A stretch of 64,000 nucleotides of DNA, taken from positions 118,171,735 through 118,235,734 of the forward strand of contig CM060963.1 of assembly GCA_030765045.1 (NCBI GenBank). The letters run 5' to 3'. The translations under genes were made by a program, and so were the position numbers. The stretch is from Tenodera sinensis (taxonomy: Eukaryota; Arthropoda; Insecta; Mantodea; Mantidae). How positions within the stretch are numbered: position 1 is the first letter of the stretch; every line of letters starts with the position of its first letter. Shown here piece after piece: positions 20,456 through 32,304 of the stretch. Under the pieces are notes generated by a model, which saw only the letters and a list, made by a program, of their open reading frames with translations, was not told the origin of the DNA and did no database searches.

Positions 20456-20570
20456 TACTTAACAAATTGTATGATAAATCTGCTGTGGTACATCATCTTT
20501 TGAAATGTTATAACACTGGATTAAACTACTAAAACAGTGAGAACAGTATTGGACATTTGGGAGAAATACT
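20456..20570 (+). pseudogene. Penelope-like element 1: endonuclease domain, right half
   Basis: After removal of the gypsy insertion and one TACT, the frame joins 9740 as RRNI-LNKLYDKSAVVHHLL. This is the KSAxAxHxL motif of the PLE GIY-YIG endonuclease. Similarity fades by about 20570. Confidence 0.7.
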
Positions 20571-23500
20571 TTATAAATTTAAATACAAATCAAGCCTACA
20601 ACTTTATAACATATTGCCTCTGTAGTCTGGTGGTTAGCATGCCTACTTCTTAACCCAGAGGTCCTGGCTTGCAGCTGGAAGTTTGTTAGTTCACAACGTT
20701 TGCCTCAGCTATGGCTCTTATCTCATGGGTTGTAGAGCATTGGTGAAATAATGAACTTTGAATTAATTTCTTCTGTGAACTTTTATTTCCTCGCCACATA
20801 TATTGTATTTACAGCTTAGTTTTATCTCTTGCAAACATATACCCTTGCGAAGATTGTTCATTTACAAAACAGTTTTTCTCTATTATTTTAGAAATTGTTT
20901 CCTTAATGTGTTATGACTTATTTGTGAGTTTCCGAGACTGTGAGATTTTGAATTTGCGATACCTTCTGAAGTTGTGAGCCTTGTCATGTTCTGTTGGAGT
21001 GAGACGTGTGAGTCTTCTGTTGACGTGAGTCTTCCAATAAATGATGCAGAGTGGGCTTTCTGAAATGTGCCTTTCAGTTTTGTTAATAACAATTATCCCT
21101 CAATTTTCCATCTCCTATTGGCAGTTCTATGATTTTCATTGGTGGAGATCTATATTAATTTGTAATTTCCAAATTTCCATCAATGAGTGCTTCTTTTCTC
21201 ATTCTGCATCTTCAAGGGGTTTTTCATGCTCACTGCACATGACATCCCTATTAAGGTGGAAAATAATTTCTAAAAGTTTTGGCAAGGCCTTTGTTTGCAT
21301 TCTTTAATGACCATACATTAATGGCCATATTTACCATGATGATACAATTTACCAGGCTGTTGCAGCCTTTCGCTATCTTTCAGATGCATGGCATAGCTGA
21401 GTATTATTGCTATCGTGTTTATTCAAATCGCTATGCATATTCTTCTGTTCTTCTTTTTATAATTCTCTGTATTTTATTAATTACATAATCATTCATCATC
21501 ATCATGTGCGTGCATATGTGTGTGTGTGTATTTGTGTCTGTTCAACAGGTTTGCATTCAAGAGGTCGAAGAAAATTCATCTGCAGTTGCAAGCAGTGAGA
21601 ATGTGGATGTAACCTCCATGAAAGTGTTCCTACCACATAAGAAAAACCAAATCACATTCACCACATTGTTTTATACATACTACTTTTTAGAAAGGAAGGC
21701 ATGAACCTTGCAAGCAACTTAGATATTGACGTACTCTAGCATACAGAGAACAATATAGATGGTAAAATATTTAACTTTTGTTAAATAATGTCAGTTTGCT
21801 TACTTCTGAGCATATTAGATAGTTTTATTCTTTATGTATTTTCCAAAGTAGTTCTAGTTTGTAATACATTCATTGACATTCATTTAAATGAAAAGCTTAG
21901 AGCCTGCAAACTTTTATAGTATGCACAAATATAATGTTAAGAATAAAAAAAATTATAGAGCTTTTATGTACATGCTGAAAAATGGGAGTGTCATGCATTT
22001 CAGTAATTGAAAGACCATTCTGGTCAATTAAATTAATATGCCAGAATTTTAGGTTTCATATTTGGTATGCACAACAACATTTATTCAAATCCTGGCCAAC
22101 AACCATTAACTTTTCTGTTATATAAAGTGACAATATAAGTGACATTTCTTTTATTGCAAAAGAGATGGCATTAAAACATTTCTGGGATCTAAAGGTGGAC
22201 TTTAACAAACTACACTGATTGTTTCTGATTATTTCAATGAATGTTCATTATGCTAGGAATAGAAGTAAATTTTAAAGTTGAATGTTGATCCAATGTTGCT
22301 GAATATGCAGGTATGTTTATATGTCATAAACACTATGACAATGCCTGTGTACTTTAATGGTTTATAAACAAATAGGCACATAAAGAATCGATAGGAATGA
22401 TTTAAAACCCAAATAATATATGCACAGGTGACTGTATGACAATAACATATGAATGATTCTCTTGGCAACTATTCATGATTTAGAAATGTGCCAGCAAACT
22501 GGTTTGGTTACTTCTCCTCTAATATTCTCTGTCAATGGTCAGACAAGTCAGCCACAATCAATATTGCAGATCAATAGATATGAGTGTTCCTGAGAGAGAA
22601 ACTATAAGGTCTTTAAAATTTTGGAACTTAAATGTCATGGCAATAACAAAAAATGTTTAATTCTGAACAATATGGTCACTTTAAGTTTATCAAAACAATA
22701 GTTTACTGCCGCTGATTTAGGATTATAGAGACATATAGTTAATTTGCTCATTCTTAATATCAGTAAGCTAACCTATCTGTTTGAGCATCATCTATTGTAT
22801 CAACAAAACACAAGTACTTATTATGCGATCTTGAAATACAGTTTTATGAACCTTAAATTACTTTTACATTTCTCAGAATTCATATCTTAATAAGTAATAA
22901 ACTACTTCTGTACTTTCAAAACACTACCTTCAAGAAAATAATATTGTGAGTTCAATATATACTTCCTATGCTAATACAGGGTAGGAGGGAAGTCATTACA
23001 TTAATTTAAACCAGAACACATTTTATATCTTACGTTTTTGTCTCTGACCATTTCCTGCGGAGATATTTTAGTTTTGTTGAAAAAAACAGACAGACAAGCT
23101 GGCAATGCTGTAGATTGTATGGATGTCACTTTCATTAGGTCAGTACATAAACAAACATGCTTCACTGCATTGAAGATAATTCTTCCGCTTTTACTGTGTG
23201 CGTGTAGGCCAATCAGAATGCCAGCTGCTCTCTCATTATCTCCCAGAAAATTACACCACCCTGTGTCGTATTTGCAAGTGACCGACATGTTTACTCCCAG
23301 AAGTTAGTTCAGATTCCTGACCAACCTCAATGCAACATTGCCGAATTACTTAATGTCTGAAAAAGCTGCTCAGAATATTCCTTTAGTCCTTTTAAGTGAT
23401 TAATTATTTCAAAACCCTGTGTGATATCCCATAATTATTACCAAAACTATGTCAGAAATATGTTACTCTATGCACCTTACAAGTAACAAACTGGTGCAGT

Positions 23501-24132
23501 TTTAAAAAGAATGCATAGTTCGTTGGGTCTTTGAGCCTTTGCTATCTCGGGTCATGGTGTAGAGTGAAATAAATAGTGGACTTGGGATTTAACTTTTGCG
23601 TATTATTTTATTCACACCTCATTCACTGCTTTTAAATTGTACCACAGTAACAAATCTTTTATTTCACTTGATTGACTTCCTTACCACCATTGAGATTTCA
23701 TGTTTGATGATTTAGTGATATTTCGTCTAATGCATATAACTTTATATTTCATTGATCCTATATTTCTTCACTAAATTGTACACTTCATACTAATTAACTT
23801 CTTGAAGTTAATCGATTTATTACTTATTTTTCTCAAATTCACAGTCTTTAAGCACTTAACTATTTCACTTTACTGATTTTACACAAACACGTCTATGCTC
23901 TACTGATGTTATCAGCAAAGAGAAAGATTGATATTGCTGCATGTTTTGCATACTTTTATAATCCTGAAAATGCTAAGAAAGCGACTTTAATCTATCTCTA
24001 ACATTTTTGGCATTAAATATTCAAAATAACTCTTAATTCTTTACATACAATTGAAGTATGGTATTTAACAGTTACAATATTGATAAACAGACAATCTTCT
24101 CAACAATGGAAGAATGACGTGATACAAACAAA
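20571..24132. other. Mostly unassigned sequence (probable FBXL4 intron or 3' flank)
   Basis: No gene is supported. 20600-20690 has a weak tRNA-like trace (TAGTCTGGTGGTTAGCATGCC) that may be an old SINE. 21505-21535 is a short TG/CA-rich stretch. A reading frame at 21504-21704 follows an acceptor-like TTCAACAG but matches nothing I know. 22975-23350 begins ACAGGGTAGGAGGGAAGTCA and carries a 95-codon minus-strand frame, possibly part of a DNA transposon; its other end was not found. Confidence 0.35.
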
Positions 24133-24141
24133 GTTCAATTA

Positions 24142-25167
24142 CATTAAGAGGTGGAATCAGGTACTGAAAAATTTAATGCCATAGCCGGAATTTGAACCAC
24201 GGATCTTCCACTTATCGAGCGGCTGCTTTAACCACTAAGCTACCATGGCCAACTTGCCATACGACATTAAATTCCCCAGCTGATTTGTACTTTTTCCCAG
24301 TTAGACCACTAGGGAATCTCACATCAGAGATAAATACCCCAAGGGCGACTTACAAATGTAAGTACTTTATGTCCTGGGATTAAATAACCTTCAGACGGTA
24401 ATTATTATTTATTTATGCCAACAAACTTACTGTTGGTGTTTAAAAACACACAAGTTGTGTGTGGGAAAAGTTTGAGAGGTAGAACTGGAACTTAAAAATT
24501 CAATGCCACAGCTGGGATTTGAACCACAGACCCTCCGCTTACTAGCCAGGTGCTCTAACCATTAAGCTACTGTCTGATGTGAGACTGCCTTTGTGGTTTA
24601 CCGGGAAAAATACGAACTGGTTTGAGAAATCAATGTCATTCTGCTAGGCTGTCACAGTAGCTTAATGGTTAGAGCACCCACCTAGTAAGCAGAGGGTCTG
24701 TGGTAGATGGTAGTTATTATTTATTATTTATTATGGTAGTTATTTATTTATGCCAACAAGCTAACTGCTGGTATTTTTAAACACACAAGTCATGTGTGCC
24801 CACACACCAGCAGTAAGCTTGTTGGCATAAATAAATAATAATTAACATCTAAAGGTTACTTAAACCCGGGACATAAAGTACTTACAATTGTAAGTCGCCC
24901 TTGGGGTATTTATCTCTGATGTGAGATTCCCTTGTGGTATAACTGGAAAAAAAGTATGAATCAGCTGGGGAATTGAATGCCGTACTGGCAAGTTGGCCAT
25001 GGTAGCTTAGTGGTTAAAGCAGTCGCTCGATAAGCGGAAGATCCGTTGTTCAAATCTCCGCTATGGCATTGAATTTTTCAGTTCCTTATTCCACCTCTTA
25101 AACATTATCAACACACGGCTTGTGTGTTTGAAAACACCAGCAGTAAGCTTGTTGGCATAAAAAAAAT
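24142..25167. mobile_element. SINE-A composite, large inverted structure
   Basis: Flanked by GTTCAATTA on both sides (24133-24141, 25168-25176). The left part (about 24142-24420) is a minus-oriented SINE-A unit, and the right part (about 24830-25165) is a plus-oriented unit, forming a long palindrome. Additional inverted partial units lie between. Three tRNA-like segments are visible, for example GGTAGCTTAGTGGTTAAAGC with TGTTCAAATC at 25005-25060. The tail at the right end is GGCATAAAAAAAAT. Confidence 0.75.
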
Positions 25168-25596
25168 GTTCAATTAATGTTTGAAATAAGTCAAGTTCAT
25201 GATGTATTTAATTCTATTTGGGAAGACAAATTATATATACTGTTCCAAAACTATTATCTTTGTACATTCCTATGGAAATATGCATCCAATTTGGAACAAA
25301 ATCCATTTATTTTTTGAAACTGACTGATCAAAGAACAAAATACCATTTGACGTTTTTGTTTGTAATGCTTCTATGGAGCACATATTACGAGGAATGTAGG
25401 ACGTTCCCTTCCACCTGGCCTCACATTTCAAAGCCCCTCTCAACTTCTGCCCATTTTAAAGACAGTGGCTTGGCTTTAGACATCAGCATGTTTGAGGTTT
25501 ACCTAAAACATCTTTGTTCACCTCTCTATAATGTTACTAATAAATTGCTAATAATTATACTAAACACAAATAAAATGAATTTTATTCTGGACTTAC

Positions 25597-25758
25597 CCAT
25601 GTTGATATGTTTTAGATGCACTGAGGTTTTCAAAATGGCTTTCAGAGGTGCCAAATTTATTAACGTACGATAAAGATCTAAATATTCCAAATTTTTTAGT
25701 GAAGCTAAGGCTTGAAAACCTGATTCATTGATGCCATGACAATTGCGAAGACCTAGCT
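25597..25758 (-). CDS. FBXL4: FBXL4-like F-box/LRR protein, internal leucine-rich-repeat exon
   Basis: A 162-bp internal exon on the minus strand. The acceptor TTTGTTTCAG precedes AGCTAGGTC, and the donor ATGG|GTAAGT ends it. It is phase 1 at both ends and encodes 54 residues with two leucine-rich repeats (ELGLRNCHGINESGFQALAS; LEYLDLYRT; LKHINMG). This matches the LRR region of FBXL4, a mitochondrial-associated F-box protein implicated in SCF ubiquitin ligase function and mitophagy control. It splices in frame to the exon at 44567-44676 (SLK-ELG). No further downstream exon was recognised in the window. Another FBXL family member is possible, but the repeat spacing and LYRT motif fit FBXL4 best. 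Confidence 0.75.
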
Positions 25759-26228
25759 CTGAAACAAACATTACAAAATTTATTGTATAAAATAATTATT
25801 CAATAGTCTGCAATTTCTCTATGTAATAGGAACCACTATGTCTGCTCTGTGCACTATTATTAATCTCATGTGACTGTATAACTGTTTGAGAATGATCTGG
25901 AAAGTTGTCAAGATTATTGTTACTCATATATGGCAGCCCTACAGAGTAAAGCTTTGCATGTCATAGAAGGTGATAAAGGAAATGGATAGAGTTAAGAAGT
26001 GCATATTGCTACACAAAAACCTCATTATATTTGACTAAGTAGGACAGAAGGTAATCAGGTTTATGAAAAATTTGGGTAATCCAAACACAAATTATTAAAT
26101 ATTAAATAAATACAAACTTTGATATATGATGGTAAAATATAAAATACTGCAAAAGCAGAAAAGAACATCTATGATTGCTATCACGCTTACCATGGCCACA
26201 GTAATATTACTTGAAGTTAGCTTGTAGT

Positions 26229-26385
26229 TTGAGAGGTAGAATCAGGACTGAAAAGATTTGAACACTTCTTTGGTTCAAATCCCAGCTATGACATTAAATT
26301 TTTCAGTCCTGATTCTACTTCTTAAACATTGCCCACATACGGCTTGTGTGTTTGAAAACACCATATGGTTGGCATAAAAAATAAC
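26229..26385 (+). mobile_element. SINE-A copy with inverted 5' end
   Basis: Flanked by AGCTTGTAGT and AGCTTGAAGT (26219-26228, 26386-26395). The first ~25 bp (GAGAGGTAGAATCAGGACTG) are the reverse complement of sequence further along the element (TTTTCAGTCCTGATTCTAC). A tRNA B-box region (GGTTCAAATCCC) and the standard tail (CACACGGCTTG-like, GTTGGCATAAAAAATAA) follow. Confidence 0.75.
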
Positions 26386-26395
26386 AGCTTGAAGT

Positions 26396-27687
26396 ATTTG
26401 ACCGATAATGATCTCTACACTACATGGATACAACCAACATTATAACCATGTACAGAGAGCCTAAAGCAAAATAAATGAGCAACAACCAGAGAGGGGGTTT
26501 GATTCAGAATACACTGGAAGCATTCTCTGATGCTGCATTCACAATATATGATTTAATACCACCCTGACTAACCATTTCAAAGCTATGCAATAAGTAGGAA
26601 GATCAATTTCAGTTTGCTTGCACTCATGGTGGCTGAGCAGTGAAACTTATGTGTCTTATAATAAAAACCTGGATTTGAATCCTTGATGTATATGTTCTTT
26701 TTTTTTTTATTATTTACATTTTTATTTGTTAAATAAATGGCAATTTCATATGTTTTCCTCAGCAGGACACTGCACTTCTAGAAGATACAGATAGTAATAC
26801 CTTCCAGCATGTGTCTACAATCAGAAGTAATTCTAATTTCCCTGGGACAAACCACACAGCTTTGTTTCGTTTGACTAAAGCAGGGCTCTTTGCTCGATAC
26901 ACATCTAAGAAGCAAGTCTTATAGACAATCTCAGATGATAAATAATTACCCTCTTAGACAAGGCTGCAACATACAAAACTCCACTCTGAGACATCAACAC
27001 ATTGTGACAATATTAATTTTGTACACTTTTGGTTAAGGATAAATTTATAGAATTCAGATTTTTGGGACAAAATTTTTTGAAGTTCAGACATGTGATTTCC
27101 TGTCCACTACATCAAAGTCATGTCCTGGAAGATCATGTTACATGATTAGGCCATGAACCAGTCGTGCACCAGTCTTTCACCCACAGTCAGCTGTGCTGAT
27201 AAACCGCTAGGCAAGCTCTTTGTAAGCAAGTTTCTTGTATTTAAACTCCAAATTCTGACTGTGCAGGGGGTCAATTTTGATGTGCTAATCCACAAATGCA
27301 TCACTTTGATTTGTGAAGACTTCTTTGAAGATGAACTCACACCACCAGGAACCTCTACCCAGGTAACAATACAGCTGTTCTATTCTGGCCTATATCGGCT
27401 CTTTCATACATTGCAATGTAAATCATTAGTTTTACTCTTGTAAATTAAACCTTCCAACACTAGACTTGTATGTTGGCTTCACCACATTTCCAATCATCCT
27501 TCAGAAATAATACCTCAGAGCTACCCCTCCTGAAAGCCCTTTCCCGCCATGATAGTTTATTCTCTAGCAAAGATGCCCTGCATCCATTTACCATGATATC
27601 TGGTTTGAGGCGCTAAGTAATTGTTCATTATTGAACATTACAATATGTCAACATCATAACAAAGAAAACCCAGGATTGAAGAACACA
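26396..27687. other. Unassigned sequence with one tRNA-like trace
   Basis: Probably FBXL4 intron. 26630-26700 contains TGGTGGCTGAGCAGTG and GGATTTGAATCC, resembling A and B boxes of a degraded tRNA-derived SINE, followed by a T-rich run. Nothing else is recognised; the frame at 27153-27443 has no known similarity. Confidence 0.35.
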
Positions 27688-28080
27688 ACCTTACCTTTCC
27701 TAAAGTATATGGCCTTCCTCTAATTCATAAGAACAACAATAGCTTGAGATCAATATTGAACATTGGTGTTCCCAAAATGGCCACTCAACAGTTCAATTCA
27801 TTTTGAATGTGACAGTCTGGGCATCAATTCATACCAATTAATAGACCACCCAAAGCACATCATAACTGATGCCACAATATTCTTTGACACCACCCAGCAA
27901 CCCAACCAACAAACTCTCCCCACTCCTCAGAAAATGGCTGCATACTAATAACTTACCCTCAGGGATATATATCAAACTAACAGAACTTTGGATTAGTCAG
28001 AAGTTTTTCAATTTCATGGGCAAATTTTACCAACAAAAATCTGGAAATGGCCTCTCAGGGGTCTCCGTCTAGGGGATATG
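27688..28080 (+). pseudogene. Penelope-like element 2: reverse transcriptase scrap
   Basis: Broken-frame translation gives PKVYGLPLIHKNNNSLRSIL (the PK.YGLPKIHK motif) and, 280 bp later, KFFNFMGKFYQQKSGNG (the YFxFNGKFYxQ.xG motif). The intervening SxDVxSLFTN region is deleted or unrecognisable. The fragment ends next to Retroposon-B sequence. Confidence 0.65.
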
Positions 28081-28133
28081 TGAATAGCGACCACAAGGTA
28101 CCCAAGCTGAGCAGAACATTACTTCCACTTACT

Positions 28134-28520
28134 GGTGTTTTGCTCCTCACTGTAACTTTCCTATCTGACCTTACCTTGGTCATCTCTTGTTCTCTTCTGA
28201 CCCCGATGCTATTAGGGTTCCTGAGGGCTAGGGAGTCTTTATTTTTCCAACCTCTCCATTTCTCTAATTTTTCTATAAAACCTTAACCCCTAACATGCTG
28301 ACCTGTCATGGCATGTAATACGTCTTCTGATTGGTAATCAGAGGATATGGTCGGTGAATTTATTTTGATAATTCTCCCGGTCAGGTCGGTGAGACCCGTA
28401 AACCAACGACAGGTGTGGTCCCCCAGACATTCTGGGGGTTGTGAGAGAGCGATGTGACCGCCAAAACATAAAAATATGGTGCTCTCTAAAAAACGGTTAC
28501 TACTACTGCTATTGCTCTCT
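28134..28520 (-). mobile_element. Retroposon-B copy, 3'-truncated
   Basis: Reverse complement of 12034-12420 with about 90 percent identity by eye, including the CTGATTGGTAATCAGAGG palindrome and a TATAAAA stretch. The 5' end, at the right, reads GAGAGCAATAGCAGTAGTAG on the minus strand. The (AAC)-tailed 3' end is missing on the left. Confidence 0.75.
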
Positions 28521-28543
28521 TTTTTTATGAGACAGGTAAATGT

Positions 28544-28626
28544 TGTTGTTAGCTAATGCTGGATTTCTGACAATGAAGTCATTAATCCTCTTCCAGTATT
28601 TTTCAACATAAATACTGAAGAGACTT
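28544..28626 (-). mobile_element. Very short Retroposon-B insertion (83 bp), 5'-inverted
   Basis: Flanked by AGACAGGTAAATGT (28530-28543, 28627-28640). It contains the 3' end of Retroposon-B (TTGTTAGCTAATGCTGGATT on the plus strand) followed by CCAGTATTTTTCA and an inverted ATAAATACTGAAGAG, so its 5' end is folded back. Confidence 0.65.
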
Positions 28627-28793
28627 AGACAGGTAAATGTAAAGGCAAAGAATATATTAACAGTAATGCATCAAAACATTCAATACATTGGGAACAAGAC
28701 AAATGACTTGGCTGTATTTCTTAATTAAAATAAATAAAACATAATAGCTATAACTGAGCATGGGCTTAACGAAAATGAATTATAAATTGCAAC

Positions 28794-29290
28794 TTGGAAA
28801 GTTACACGAAAATTACACACTATTGTAGAGAAAGACACTATCGTAGAGAAACTCATAAAGGAGGTGGAGTAGTAATGTTAACTGACAACAGACTAATGAA
28901 GGTTAAGTCGTTGAACTGGATTAAAGGAAAGAGCATTGAAAAATCTTGTGAAATAGTAGGAATAGAAATTAGGTTAGAAATCAAAAGACTTATAATCATT
29001 ACATGCTACAGATCGCCAAATAGTATACCAACTGATTTTTTTAGAAACTTAATGTTAATATTTGATCAACTGGTTGCAGAAAATGTACTGCTAGGAGATT
29101 TAAATATAAACAAAGATGAAAATAGTAACATATATAAAAGATTTAAAGATATTTTAAATATGTACAACCTGCAAATCACTATAAATAAACCCACAAGAGT
29201 AACTGACAAAAGTGCAACAATACTGGATCAAATTTTTAACGAATCTTGATCAAGATGAATATAAGGTACAAGTATTAAATGGTCATCTGT
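28794..29290 (+). pseudogene. LINE C: endonuclease domain fragment
   Basis: The open frame contains GGGVVMLTDNRL, IIITCYRSPN, VLLGDLNINKDEN and ATILDQIFNES, the AP-endonuclease motifs of a LINE ORF2 (GG.A.., YRPP/YRSP, GDFN, LD.I). After a frameshift near 29240, VLNGHLSDH precedes the hAT insertion and corresponds to the SDH catalytic motif. The N-terminal catalytic Asn and Glu lie beyond the preserved 5' end. Confidence 0.75.
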
Positions 29291-29769
29291 CTGATCATTA
29301 GGGCTCGGAAGTTCATGCCCTAAAAACACTGAAATATGCATGCAAATATGCTCTTAAAAACATGAAAATATGCCAAGAAATATGCACTATTTAATTAAAA
29401 CAATTAATGTCCCTTTGCAGTAGACAAGACGAGTTAGTATAAATAATAACAATTAAAGTTACCTTATTCCTTAGAGGTTGAAGCAGAAGTGGTCCCGCTG
29501 CTAGTATTAACTGCTAGATTGCAGTTTATAACCAACACTGCACAAATTTTCAACTGTAAAACATCGTCTGTTGTCTCGCAAAACACTTTTGTAACCCAAA
29601 AAACTTCTCTCCACGTCACAAGATGTTATCGGGACATATTTAAATGATGTTAACAGCTTCACAGAGAGTCAATTCTCTTGGTGTGACAGATGGTTTTCTT
29701 TCGAGGATGTCTCGAATATTGCACGTCAGTTTATAACCAGAATTTTTTGAGATTACATAATTCACTTTG

Positions 29770-30860
29770 TCTTTCACTTTTCATCCTATGCTACCAGGAA
29801 CCGAACTTAGATCACATATTGTTTTTTCAAAGACAGTAAGTGATTCATGCAAAGGAGGTCCTACAGCTTCCAATGCCATTATGGCTGTTGGTAAGAAAGA
29901 AAAATGGGCAGATATGAAACTAAGATCCTCTTTTAAGCCAGTGCCTGACGGAATATTTTGCAAGGTATCTATTGATTGAAGCATCTTTTGAGTCAAATGA
30001 ATTAACAACTTTTTTGACTATTTCTACGTGCTCAGTATAATCGACCCATGTTCCCTAACACTGGTTCAGGAAGAAGTCGGATATTAGGTGCTGTTGAGCT
30101 AAACAACTTAACTCTTTTAGGAGTTTTAACAAAAATTCTTTTTGTAATGGACACAAATCTATCTACCAATGGAAAAGAATAATGTATTGTCTCAGAAATG
30201 TGAAGAGCGTGTGCCAAACAAGTTATATGAATTAAGTTAGGAAAAATACCTTTCAGAGTTTGTCCTGATTTTAGCATATAAGGACCTGCATCAGTAACAA
30301 ATGAAAGTAACCGGTCATATTTCATTCCACATGGCCATAGTAATTTCAAAGAGTCCATCATAAACTGGGTCACGTGGCCGACAATTTGCACACATTAAGA
30401 AGATAAGGTGTAGTCTTTTGTTCATTATTTAAAGCACCCACGATTATATTAGAAATAGAATGATGCTCAGAATCAGGGGTTTCATCAACAGACAACCACA
30501 CAAGCTGATCCGCTAATTCATTTTGTTTGACACAATGTCCTACATGAGCCTTACGCAGTGTACTTTCTTCGGGCACATGCTGTCGAGTGTACTTGGCAAG
30601 AAAGTTTTTAAATGTCGGATTATTAATTTTGAGCAAGAGAATAGCACCAGCTGAAAATACTTGGCACAAGTCATCGGAAAATTCAGTAACCCTACTTCCT
30701 AAACACTCTACTAGCTGTTTTTGAACATGTTCTTTGTTTACGAGTTTTCTGATTAAATTCTCCTCATGTTTTGCTGTGTTTATGTGTTGAACTATTTGAA
30801 ATCTTTTTTCACTCCCTACGTTTTTCTCACACGCTCCACAAAACAGTGCCTATTATCTGT
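29770..30860 (-). pseudogene. hAT transposase (CGGBP1-like group), broken
   Basis: In order on the minus strand: a zinc finger FCGACEKNVGSEKRF...HINTAKH (30850-30770, BED-like CxxC...HxxxxH); LAKYTRQHVPEESTLRK; LVWLSVDETPDSE with the first catalytic Asp; LLSFVTDAGPYMLKSG with the second; and HITCLAHALHISETI. C-terminal FISAHFSFLPTAIMALE follows. Segments lie in three frames (30669-30370, 30391-30032, 30008-29767), so at least two frameshifts disable it. The third catalytic acid (dimerisation region) was not identified. Confidence 0.8.
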
Positions 30861-31201
30861 ACATATTAAATCACCCGAAAACTCTTTCTGTAAATTAATT
30901 AATCTAGCAATCGAAGTTAGTTTTATTTTCGGCATTTGAAGAACTTTTAATATTTTATATGCCTAATTTAATCTGGTGGGAACCAGTTCACAACACTTAT
31001 GTTTGAAGACCACGACACAACTACTGGTGGGCAGGCAAGCATTGCTATAATCGTGCTGCTCAAAACGTTGATCTGCACTTCATCTTTAAACCTCTCAGAT
31101 AACACACTGATTATTCTCTACGCACATACATATAATGAAAGGATGGAACAGGGGATTCACTGCATGACAACATGACTCAGCATTAATTCTCGCCACCTCG
31201 C

Positions 31202-31570
31202 GAGTTGCATCGTCATGTGCAATACTACCAATATGAAAAATATTATCCAGATTGAAAAAATAATGAAAAACCATAAAAATTATTAAAATATGCAATATAG
31301 GGGCTGTAATATTGAAATCTTTGTGAGTTGCATCATCATGTGCAATACTACTAATATGGAAAATATCATCCAGTTTGAAAAAATAATGAAAAACCATAAA
31401 AATTATTAAAATATGCAATATAGGGGCTATAATATTGAAATCTTTGTGAGTTGCATCATCATGTGCAATACTACCAACATGAAAAATATTATCCAGATGG
31501 AAAACAACAATAAAAAAACCATAAAAATCATTAACATATGCAGTATAGGGGCTATAATATTCAAATATTA
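31202..31570. repeat. Three tandem copies of a 123-bp unit
   Basis: Units start at 31202, 31325 and 31448 with GAGTTGCATCRTCATGTGCA and are about 85-95 percent alike. They lie in the 5' subterminal region of the hAT element. Because 123 is divisible by three, the array creates a repetitive minus-strand open frame (31649-31095) that I do not regard as a gene. Confidence 0.85.
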
Positions 31571-31715
31571 TGTATTTATCAAAAATCAGAAAATATGCAA
31601 TTATATGCACCATAAAATCATAACTGAAAATTCCATAATTCGTGCACATAATGTAAAAGCATATATTTTTAACCCCTATGAAAAAACATGCAAATACATG
31701 AACTTCCTAGCCCTA

Positions 31716-32292
31716 CTGATCATTATGCCCAGCAAATAAGCATATTTCATAGGGATTTGATTAAAAAAATCTTTAGTATGGAAATGCGAAAAATCAATGA
31801 GGAAAACATTGTCTCTCTTTGCAACATAATAGCTAATGAGAAATGGGTAAATGTTTTTAAAGATGACGACGTGAACAAAAAATGGAACATTACGTGATTT
31901 TTAATTACTACTTTAATATTGCATGCTCAAAATGGGTAAAGAAAATAAAGAGCTAAATAATGAATGGATAAACAAAGATATAACAGATGCTAAAACAAAA
32001 ATTAAATATTATTACAATAAATACAGAGAAATAAGTAAAATAACAGATAAAGATGTGTATATAAACTTTTAAAAACTCTATAGAAAATTAATAAAAAAAT
32101 CCAAAAGGGAGTATTATAATAATGTAATTAGTAACTCGGTTAATACGCCAAAAACAACTCGGAATGAGGTAAATAATGAACTTGGCAAAAACAAAAACCA
32201 ATTAGATAACATACAGATAAAAATGGCACGCAAGATAAGTAAAGATCCCAATGTAATAAGTAACATGTTCAACGATAAGTTTTATAAACAAC
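31716..32292 (+). pseudogene. LINE C: region between endonuclease and reverse transcriptase
   Basis: The LINE continues after the hAT element with LSDHYAQQISIF and MRKINEENIVSLCNII. Poorly conserved, lysine/asparagine-rich linker sequence with frameshifts runs to the SINE-A insertion at 32305. Confidence 0.6.
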
Positions 32293-32304
32293 ATATATAA
32301 ACTA

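Larger units (their letters stand above)
29299..31715 (-). mobile_element. hAT DNA transposon (2,417 bp) inserted in LINE C
   Basis: An 8-bp target duplication CTGATCAT (29291-29298, 31716-31723) is diagnostic of hAT. The inverted ends are TAGGGCTCGGAAGTTCATG and the complement of CATGAACTTCCTAGCCCTA. Excision restores the LINE frame as GHLSDHYAQQISIF. AATATGC-type motifs cluster at both ends, as expected of subterminal transposase-binding repeats. The transposase on the minus strand is interrupted. Confidence 0.9.

Noticed and set aside
21504..21704. Possible terminal host exon after a TTCAACAG acceptor-like site
   Set aside because: No recognised homology, no partner exon, and it is on the opposite strand to the FBXL4 exons; TG-rich DNA readily mimics acceptors.
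31202..31570. CRISPR-like regular repeats
   Set aside because: Contiguous 123-bp tandem units without unique spacers, in a eukaryotic transposon.
31095..31649. 184-codon repetitive minus-strand frame
   Set aside because: Arises from the three 123-bp tandem units of the hAT element; no similarity to transposase.
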